Both the position numbers and the translations under genes were made by a program. Of a DNA stretch of 64,000 bases, positions 55,741 to 64,000 are shown piece by piece. A model generated the notes under the pieces. That model was not told where the DNA came from. It saw only the letters and a program-made list of their open reading frames with translations, and made no database searches. Every line of letters begins with the position of its first letter. Position 1 is the stretch's first letter. Source of the DNA: Diplolepis rosae (taxonomy: Eukaryota; Arthropoda; Insecta; Hymenoptera; Diplolepididae); assembly GCA_030998225.1 (NCBI GenBank), contig JAPYXD010000755.1:4203501-4267500 (forward strand), given 5' to 3'.

Positions 55741-58299
55741 TACTGAAATGTATACAGAAAATCGAGCGCGAAGCGCGAGCGTCATGATGGATAGCTACAA
55801 GTTACTATAGCCAATGCTTACGATATTTCCGAAGAAGATCTGAACTATTGTTTTTTCTAATTATTAAAAATACTTAAGATATCAGAATACAGCATTAATA
55901 ATCGAAGGAATCGACTTAATTAGCAACCTTGTACTAACCAGAACTACTCGGATAGTAAAGAATATACTTTTATATGCCTCCGGCGCATAAACTCGTTTTT
56001 TCGCTACAGTTAAGAGTAGTGCAATGTTGTGTATTGCGCTACAGAGGAATGTAATGTAAAAATTGAACTGCGCATGCGCCTATGAGCATACAGCGGAGCA
56101 CAATCTCCTTCTTATTCTTCTTCTTCTTCGTACAGCGTTAGTACGCTACTGACAAAGCCTTGTACATTTGAACTGCGCATGCTCTATTACAACACGCTAC
56201 TACTACACAAGATCGATAAAATCAAAATGGCCAGGACTAGTCGCGAAATATGAAGTGTAATTACTAGCGCCGCAAACAAGTGCAATACTAGATTAGATTC
56301 GAGTGTACGCATGAAAAATCGTATACGCACCGAAGTCACATAAAATAGAATACGTGCCAATGTCGCTCGTCGCGCAATAACCCTCATTGTGCACCTAGGC
56401 ACGTAATATACCATTCTCTACTTTGCCCGAACGCGGTTTAGAACAAACGCATCCTATTACCTGGCTAGTTGACCTAGGTTCGTCAAGAGACCGAGCCAGG
56501 GCTAAAAATTGGGGATTGCAATTGGGCGGACGTTAACAATAACAATATCTTCTCCCCGACGGAAGCCCAAACGCGGGATTGTGCCACTAAGAGTATTCCA
56601 AAATACTCTTACTACCAAAAATCTACATCTCGTTGAGTCTCAAAACGACAAGGAGTTTATTTTCTTATAACCAGAAATAGCTTTATTGTTAGACAAGAGT
56701 GGCGAAGGACAAGCAATTTTAAAGTACTGCCTCCCTTGTAGTTAAAAGCTTTCTATCTCTTTCTTACCTTGAAACTATCAGGTTGAAGTTAAGAAAAAGG
56801 GTGTGTGCGCGGGTAAGGCACGTAAGGACAAGAGTGACTCCTTTTTGAGGCCACGGCAACACTAAATCAAGTTTGTCCTGGATAACCCAGGACTTCAGCA
56901 ACAAGAAAGTGTTCACATCAGTTTGTTTTGATTTCCTTAAAAATAAATCATCTTTTTATTTATGTAAATTTGTGATTATTATTACATGACAATTGATTTA
57001 TTCAATTCTCGTATTTACACTACTCTACAAAATTGTAAAAATTGAATCCAAAAAGCTATGAATTATGCTAAGGGGATCAATTTATAAGTCTTCAGTTTTC
57101 AGGCTAGAAACCGTGCCGCTTAACTAAGACTCTCAATTTTTAGGGTAAATAAATAAATAAATAAAAAGAAATTTCAAACTAAAATTGTCTTTTTGTATAG
57201 ATTGTTATATAAGTTAAATTTACGCAGCTATGAATTATGCTAAAGCGATTATCTTAACGTTTTAACTGGCAAGCTACTAATCTTTCTTACTAGTTAAAAC
57301 CTTTTTCTACCCAAAGAAATAATCACAGTTTATGAATATTTATAAAAAATTCAAGTAAAAAACGAGCGACATAAACTCCTTAAAATTACTTAAAATTTTT
57401 TTTTGCACTTTAGGAGTTTATCTTGTATTTAAACCTAAAAAATTTATAGAAATGTAAAAATTGCAAATTTTATGAGTGTTTAAAAAAAAATCGCGTTTTA
57501 CTGACGAAATTTTGAGGTAATTAACAAAAAATAGTTATTAAAAAAAAATGTTTTATATGATTTTTTAGGTTCTCATAGAAGCTTACACTTTCAGCTCTAA
57601 AAAGAGCTATCGCTTCTAAAAATGCGGCAATTACAACATTCTTAATCGTGTACGCAGTGCAGGAAAACGCTGTTTCGAGAAAATCGCGTTCAAAGTTTTT
57701 TCCAAAAGTTAATTGTCTCCTGAGCGCACGGTCTCTCAGAGGCCATATCTGCGAAACGATTTGCAATTTGACTCTGAAATTTTGGAGACATATGTCTGAA
57801 TATACTTTTAATCGAATGAAATGACTCTAAAAAAATAGATTTTGTTTACCCTCTAAACTAGGTTCCCCCCTTAAAGGTTTGACCTTAAGTCTAACTTGGG
57901 TAATTGAACCAAGGTCTTTATTTTGTTCCGTTTAAATAAACAACATAAATAAAAAAATATTTACAATTTCATGAATATTTCTAAAACTTCACTTTCAAAA
58001 CTCCACGATTTACGTAGATAAATAAAATAAAGCTGTAAAATCACGCAGGGATTTGGTCTTGAGGCTAACCTAAGTGATTAGGCTATCATCTTCATTTTAT
58101 TTGAAATTAAAAAAGAAATGTGTCCAGACTACTCATGGTTTCGACCTTGAGGGTAATCTGGCTAGTCTGATAAGAAATTAATTGTTTGTAACTTGAGTCT
58201 TGTTTGACTCCTGCTATAAACAATTCAATTTTCAATTAAAATAATCCATAAAAAAATTATCATCCCAAAATCCAATCCTACGAAAATGCTTGAATTAAG
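55741..58299. other. No gene; several loose repeats
   Basis: Hairpin ATAAACTCCT...AGGAGTTTAT at 57371-57422; GCTATGAATTATGCTAA at 57053 and 57227; GACCTTAAG/GGTCTTGAGG/GACCTTGAGG GTAA(T/C)CTG blocks at about 57887, 58050 and 58150, roughly every 100-160 bases. No protein family recognised. Confidence 0.5.
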
Positions 58300-58485
58300 C
58301 GAAATAGGTGAACCACCGCGATAAAAGCACAGGGGCTGCCAATTTCGACGGTTTCAATTCTATTCCCACGAGAGTCCGCCTAAGGAAATGAAACTTATTA
58401 ATTTAAATAATCCATGGTAGTGTTATGTGCAAAATAGGTGAACCACATCGATAAACCCGCAGGAGGTGCCAATTTTGACAACTGA
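58300..58485 (+). repeat. 132-bp repeat, two copies, ahead of the R1 LINE
   Basis: AAATAGGTGAACCAC..CGATAAA, then GGGGCTGCCAATTTCGAC/GGAGGTGCCAATTTTGAC, occurs at about 58303-58350 and 58434-58480. It lies just upstream of ORF1 and may be the LINE's repeated 5' UTR promoter. Confidence 0.6.
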
Positions 58486-58489
58486 ATTG

Positions 58490-59178
58490 AAATCTCCCAA
58501 AAAAAGCTGACAAAGGGGGAGAAGAGGATTGCTCCTTCTCCCCCCGAGGATCGGCTTCCCAAGAAAGGGAAAGGCGGCACATCGCTAACCTACTCTGCGG
58601 CCACCATAGGCGAGACTCCACAGAAGGATGGGGAATGGCAGCTGGTGGCGAAAAAGAAAAAAAAAGATTAAAAAAAGTGAAAAAGGAAAAAAAGGTTCCT
58701 GTGCCTTCTGCACAAGACCCTAAAGAGAAGGGGAAGTTGCCGAGGCGCTCTCGAGCCGCGAGGTCGGGCGATGCTGTCAGGGTGTCGGCGAAGGACGGTG
58801 AGCCCTACGCCAAGATCCTGAAAGCCATGAACGACGAGACCGTCTCAAGGGAAGAGATTGTTGCTGTGCATCGCACTGGGCAAACCAGACCTTGGGGGCC
58901 AGTGCAGTTTGTACAAGCGCTTCGGCGGTGTGCAGACTGCGGTGGTCCGTTCAACCAAGTTGGACGCTCGGAGCTTGCTCGGGTTCGGTAAGCTAAGGGC
59001 GGGGTGGGTGAACTGCCGCATCCGAGAGCATACCGAAGTTGCCCGGTCTTTCAGGTGCCAGGGATATGGCCATGTGCCGCGCGGCTGCACGCTTCTAGGC
59101 AGAAAGGATGCCTGCTGGAGGTATGGGGGCGCGTCGCACATGGCCCAGGAGTGCAAGGCTGCCCCGAGTTTCCCATAA
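58490..59178 (+). pseudogene. R1-clade LINE ORF1 with zinc knuckles
   Basis: Basic leader (KKKKKVPVP region, with a stop after AKKKKKD), KDGEPYAKILKAM, DETVSREEIVAV, then after a frameshift KRFGGVQTAVVRSTKL and FGKLRAGWVNCRI, and two CCHC-type knuckles FRCQGYGHVPRGC and CWRYGGASHMAQEC (the second with Tyr for Cys). It would bind the LINE RNA. A deletion shortens the middle (after KILKAM). Non-functional. Confidence 0.85.
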
Positions 59179-59410
59179 GGATATTATAGGTAGAGGAACA
59201 AGCCATAGGCCGCTCTGTAAGTGGCAACGTCATTCTGCAAACTCAGTGAGAGTGAAAGAGAGAGACGATGGGAGGTTATTCTGTCTTTGTCTACGCGTAC
59301 CGCGTTAGCCTCGGCGTTAGCGAGAGACAGCCTAACCCACAATTCACTCTCTCTCGCCCGAGCTGACAGGTTTCAGGCTGGCTTGTCTCCTCTATCTATA
59401 ATATCTCTAT
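59177..59410. mobile_element. MITE inside the R1 LINE, ~230 bp
   Basis: GATATTATAGGTAGAGGA at 59180-59197 and its complement TCCTCTATCTATAATATC at 59388-59405 are an 18-base terminal inverted repeat with one mismatch; CATA..G on each side may extend it. The insert separates ORF1 from ORF2 and has no coding. The class is unclear. Confidence 0.7.
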
Positions 59411-59439
59411 GTGCCTGACTTGTGCTGATAGGTTCGAAA

Positions 59440-61200
59440 AGGATGCCGCCCATGCCTTGGGGAGCAGTTCTTGCCCAATGTTTAGGGCGGAGCTCTGGAG
59501 GTAGAGGGGTGGAAAGTGAAATTTTTAAAGCTCAACCTATGGAGAGGGAAGGAAGCCCAGGACCTTCTGATGCAGACTGCCAGAGAGAGGTGGGCCGATG
59601 TGTTGCTCATTAGTGAGCAACACAAATGGTCCGAAAATTCTGCTTGGCACCAGGATGCATCACGGAGGGCTGGGATCCTTGTTTGTAGACCTGAATTGAG
59701 CATCGTGGATTTCCCGGATACCGACGCGGGGTTTGCGTGGGTGGACGTGGTGGGGTACGTGTGTACAACTGCTACTTTTCTCCCAACGATCCTAACGAGA
59801 TCTTCCAAACCCAGATCCTCCTCCTTGAGAAAAGCCTCAGAGAGGCTAGTGGGCGGTCCCTTATTGCGGGCGATTTTAATAGTAAGTCGCCCAAGTGGGG
59901 AGAAGCCCGTCTGGACAGGAGGGGAATATTGGTCGGTGAGATGGTCGCTAGGAATGACCTGATTGTAGTGAATCGAGGCAGGAATTTCAAGTTCAGACGA
60001 GGAGCGGGGGGGGGGGTCGATTATCGACCTCACGTTTGCCGTGCCCCGTCTTGCCTCAAGGATAGGCGACTGGTGCGTCCTCGAGGTAATAACCTTGAGT
60101 GACCACCAGTGCATCGAGTTTAGCATTCAGAAACGGAGTGACCCAGTGAATACAGAAAGAGGCGGCAAGGTGAGGAGCCCCTCCTGGAACACAAAACGAC
60201 TCAGCAAAGACAGGCTTCGCGAACATCTTGAAGAAACCAGGCTCATAGGCTTGGTTGGGCAAGGTCTGCTGGGTCGTTGGAGGACACTGTGCGGGTGGCG
60301 TGGCGGAAAGCGGTCGCAATATGTGACCACTCCATGCCTCGCCACGGGCATGGGCGTACCGGGGACTCGATGTACTGGTCGAAAGACAAGTTGTCTGTCC
60401 TGCATCAGAAATGCCATACAGCGCGGCAGAGGTTCACCCACTCATAGGTTGATCCTCTGCTGCCCGCGGCATGGAAAAAAGCAGAATCAGCTCTGAGGCA
60501 AGGCATAAAGAAAAGCCGACTTCAATACTGGAAAGACTTGATCGGGGAAGTCGAGAAGGACCCATGGAGTCTCGCCTTCAAAATAGTCACTAAGAGATTG
60601 GTGACTAGAAGAAAGACTCTGAGCCTGGATAATGGATGTACGGAACTTGTTTTCACACGTAGAGCCGTTCCGAAGACAGGACCGAAGATCCTGCGTGGTC
60701 CGACGCGAAGAACTCTTCACTTTCGAGGAACTAAAGAGAGCGGGTGGGAGGCTTAAAACAAATACAGCGCCGGGGATCGACGGGGTGCCAAACGAGATCC
60801 TCAAAGAGGTGATCGAGGCATACCCGGAGATCCTCCTGGAAGCCTTTAACTCCTGTCTTCGGGAGGGGAGGTTCTTCGTAGACTAGAAGAAGCAGAGGTT
60901 GGTCTTGCTGAGGAAGGGCAACAAACCTGTATAAGATGCCTCATCCTATAGACCAATTTGTCTATTGTATACAATGGGGAAGCTTCTGGAGGAACTGATT
61001 CTACAAAGACTACAGGGTCACATGGTCGGCAAGAACGGTCTCTCGAAAAACCAGTTCGGTTTTCGGAAAGGCAGGTCCACAGTTGACGCCATCCAGGAAG
61101 TGGTGGACATCACCACTAAAGCAAGAAGAGGAACTGGTAAGCGTAAGGGATTCTGCGCGTTGATCAGCATTGACAAGGAGAGTCCTGTACAAGGTCTATA
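59440..61200 (+). pseudogene. R1-clade LINE ORF2: endonuclease and first half of RT, 3' truncated
   Basis: In three frames. Endonuclease (59516-60150): LNLWRGKEAQDLLMQTARER, VLLISEQHKWSENSAW, RVYNCYFSPNDPNEIF, SLREASGRSLIAGDFNSKSP (catalytic GDFNSK), VVNRGRNFKFRRG, DHQCIEFSIQ. Linker SKDRLREHLEE; RT from 60632: AGGRLKTNTAPGIDGVPNEI, LLRKGNKPV, DASSYRPICLL, NQFGFRKGRSTVDAI, ending CALISIDK at 61170. Frameshifts at several points, stops, and an abrupt end at about 61200 before the FADD. R1 elements of arthropods usually target 28S rDNA; this copy is elsewhere. The 3' end is missing. Confidence 0.88.
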
Positions 61201-62570
61201 AAAGATTTCGTCCTTTTTCCTCTTCACCAAAAAAAAATTTAAAAAATTAGTAAACATAATCAAAATTGTAAACAGATTCAAATTCAAATCTAAATTCAGG
61301 TAAAAGTATTTCGAATTTGACTCATAGGCTCATCTATGTGTAAAAAGGGGTAAAATCAGAAACCTCCAAAGGGACATCCAAATTATCTCTCTTTTAGCAT
61401 CAATGACTTTCTTTTCTTTTCCAGCACTAAGAAACGTGAAAAGAGTTTTAGAGCCTTACTCAAGTAAAAGCAAGTCAACTTTTCTTCATAAATAATTCAT
61501 AAGGAATCTCTTAAATTAATATAATTAATTAATTATTATAATTATGATTGCTGATATATATAACATCATTATTATTTGAAATTTAATATACATTTTTTTC
61601 ATAACTACGTATGAAGTTTGATGCAAGTAAACAATAAAAGATTAAAAATAAAAATTCCATTATTATCAAAAAGTATCTACTGCAAAAACATCTAAAAGAA
61701 GGCTCTTTTATTTTCTGTGTTGTATATTTACAAAATATGGATTTTACAATTACGAATTCCAAATCATTATTGTGCCTAAGAAATTTATGTTGAATCTAAG
61801 TCCAGTGTTGATTTTTCAAATTTTATGTAATACAACTATCAAAACTTTTGTTGTTTAAATTTTCATGAAATCAATTTAATGCAAAAAATAGGCGTAAGAG
61901 GGAAACCGACTATGTAAACGAAAATTGCAAATATCATGTCCCAATTTTTTGAAAAAATGAAATATATATATAATATTTATATATTTTAAAAATAATATAT
62001 GGTTAAATTAATTGGTAATAGTAATATTCATTTCATCAATACGAAAGTCTTAGCAACAATTTTCAATCAATGAATTCCAGACATTTTTCTAACAATGCTA
62101 TCAATATTATTTATTATTAGTTTCGGAGTGACATGATTCAACGGTTGCATTTATAATTTTATCGAATCAAGCAGTCAATTATTATACATACACGAGAGCG
62201 GAGTTATATTGCTCTTTCTCTCGTTTTCATAATTACTTTTAATATTATGGACATAATATAAATTTATAAATTAAAGAAGGGGTTAGCGACTTATTGGTAT
62301 GTAAATATAGTTATAAAATTTGACACTCATTAAATTAAGCTTTTTTTTTTTATTTAGCAGATTTAATCTTTATTAAGATTATTATGCTATTACATTAAGC
62401 TTATAATGCATGCAATAAACTAATTTAATGTAATTTTTGCTAAAGCTCCTGCAGAGGAAGCCGGTTAGGCTTCGAAACGTTGAGCAAAAATAATAAAATT
62501 CTATTTTTTTTTATTTTCTTTTGTGACCAAATTGTTCTTATTGATTGTCCGAAGACGTCGTTCGTATCTA
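61201..62570. other. No gene recognised
   Basis: AT-rich. A hairpin-like GAAGCCGGTTAGGCTTCGAAACG near 62457-62480 is the only ordered word I see. Confidence 0.5.
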
Positions 62571-63874
62571 AAGGGTTTTCCAATAGGGACATGACAATTT
62601 TATCTATGAATAAAACACAGAAATATTTGAGATATTGAGTTCAAATATATTGTGGGTGTAGTGAAAGCATTACATTTTATGAATGAAATTCGATATCGGC
62701 CATAAGACCACTAAGAGCCCGTTTACAGCGGTCGATTCTTTGGACCCAATTTTCCAACACTCTGACACACATTTCGACCGGAACGTTGGCAATTTCGCGT
62801 TGGATGTTGTCTTTGAGGTCGTCTGAAGTTGCTGACTTGGTGGCATAGACCAGTGACTTGATATAGCCCCATAAAAAGAAATTCAATGGCGTTAGATCGC
62901 ATGAACGAGGCGGCCATTCGACCGGATTATTTCTCGAGATAACACGTTCACCGAATTTGCTTTTCAATACATCGATTGTGACGCGTGCTGTGTGGCTAGT
63001 GGCACCGTTTTGTTGAAACCACATATCTTCGATGTCATGTTCATCCAATTCTGGCCACAAATAATCTTCCAAAAGCACGATAGCGCTCTCCATTGACGGT
63101 AACATGACGTTCGTTTCCATCCACGAAAAAATACGGCCCAATCACACCTCTGGCATGAAAACCGCACCAAACAGTCACTTTTTGCGGATGCAACGGTGTC
63201 ACAAGAAGCACATTTGGGTTTGTTGCTGACCAATAACGCATATTTTGCTTATTAAACAAGCCATTGAGCCAGAAATGAGCTTCATCGCTGAAGATGATTT
63301 TTCGATGAAATTCTTAATTTTCTTCAAGCTTTGCCAGAGCCCAATTGGAGAAGTTTCGGCGTTTCAAATGATCAAGTGGCTTTAGTTCTTGAGTCAATTT
63401 AATCTTGAAAGCATGTAGGCCAAGATCTTTTCGCATAATACACTACAGTGTCGTTTGAGCGATGCCCACTTCTTGAGAACGACGTGGAATCGACTGATTT
63501 GGCTCACTTTGAATCGATGCATTTACGGCTGCGATTATTTATTCGCTTCGAGCAATACGACGTCTTTTTGGCACCAGAACATCCAATAGTGTAAATTTGG
63601 TCTCGAATTTATCCACTATAGCACGCACAGCCTGTCGGGTGGGACGATTATTACGGCCGAAAATTGGAGTAAGCGCTCTTAAAGCTGCAACCACCGACTC
63701 TGAATTTCGGTAGTAATTTTTAATCATTTCCAAATATTGCTGGTTCGTGAACCTTACCATGATGAAAATGTTGACTTTAACTAATGTTCTGACATTGACA
63801 GTCCATTAAAAAAAGTTTGAGGGTGCGTTCATATAAAGATACGAAATTGTTATGTCCCATTTGAAAACCCTTTA
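62569..63874 (-). mobile_element. Complete mariner-like element with TA duplications
   Basis: Terminal inverted repeats AAGGGTTTTCCAATAGGGAC (62571 on) and the complement of GTCCCATTTGAAAACCCTT (ending 63872), ~28 bases with few mismatches, flanked by TA at 62569-62570 and 63873-63874. Total 1302 bp. It encodes one transposase on the minus strand. Confidence 0.92.
62683..63760 (-). pseudogene. mariner-like transposase, broken and catalytically altered
   Basis: From 63760: MVRFTNQQYLEMIKNYYRNS and RPTRQAVRAIVDKFE (N-terminal HTH, DNA binding); after breaks, NPNVLLVTPLHPQKVTVWCG and GVIGPYFFVDGNERHVTVNG; then MWFQQNGATSHTAR, NNPVEWPPRSCDLTPLNFFL and RVLENWVQRIDRC near the C-terminus. The second and third catalytic Asp positions read Asn (QQNGA and PLNFF). 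Two frameshifts or stops in the middle (63259-63539). It would cut and paste the element; it cannot. Confidence 0.9.
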
Positions 63875-64000
63875 CTCATGTCTAGATAGTAAAAATGTGA
63901 TAAGCACATATGAAAGTTCGTATTAAAATGAAAAATATAAAACTCATTCATTGTCTTTCCTCTTTAAGTAAAAGTGTGGAAAATGTTGTTACGAATAAAA
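63875..64000. other. No gene recognised
   Basis: Flank of the mariner to the end of the window. Confidence 0.6.

Noticed and set aside
59482..60126. 214-aa minus-strand ORF
   Set aside because: Shadow of the R1 endonuclease, which has clear motifs on the plus strand.

Overview
The window reads as a piece of an insect nuclear genome, probably hymenopteran (inference only). It is AT-rich and almost wholly built of decayed, nested transposable elements. I recognise one host coding segment: a minus-strand exon at 27063-27317 that matches the neuroligin / cholinesterase-like adhesion family and has clean splice sites on both sides. The simplest reading is that this exon sits among very large introns filled with repeats. 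I see no rRNA, tRNA gene, CRISPR array or bacterial feature.

Layout. 1-4418: 5' end of a minus-strand Ty3/gypsy element (LTR 3628-4418, tRNA-Leu primer site, a leader with seven hairpin repeats, a pre-gag ORF, then an open gag-protease frame leaving the window). 5985-10130: an R1-clade LINE 3' half, an errantivirus-like env tail, a pre-gag/gag copy, a piggyBac 3' end and a Ty3 RT fragment. 11924-14589: a large foldback element, a gag-protease fragment and a 1.24-kb LTR-like repeat here called R. 15170-16560: integrase tail and a degenerate frame resembling a dsRNA-binding domain. 17585-22000: a plus-strand Ty3 element whose pre-gag ORF and gag are split by a solo LTR (TSD TTAT) and whose gag is cut by the front half of a LINE. 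24095-26026: a Penelope-like element as a head-to-head inverted repeat. 27560-31200: the host exon's downstream neighbours, with R1, Tc1 and Ty3 fragments. 33160-44772: a three-layer nest, in which a mariner is split by repeat R, which is split by a 9.4-kb minus-strand provirus (34554-43944, TSD ATTG). 48847-50870: two more foldbacks and an env fragment. 54698-55740: an inverted copy of a tail-plus-minisatellite repeat. 58300-61200: an R1 LINE with a MITE inside. 62571-63872: a complete but dead mariner with TA duplications.

The most unusual object is the 34554-43944 provirus. It has 2.1-2.4 kb LTRs packed with 133-bp repeats, each a large palindrome carrying two opposed B-box-like GGTTCGAAT words, an AT-rich hairpin array in its leader, and an envelope-position gene resembling the glycoproteins of chuvirus-type negative-strand RNA viruses beside a Ty3-type integrase. 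The separate Ty3 element at 1-4418 also has a hairpin array in its leader, with unrelated sequence but stem changes that keep pairing. Hairpin repeat arrays in the leader or LTR are the recurring theme of this window.

Limits: protein calls come from reading motifs by eye. Family names are given only where several motifs agree, and ends of degenerate fragments are approximate.
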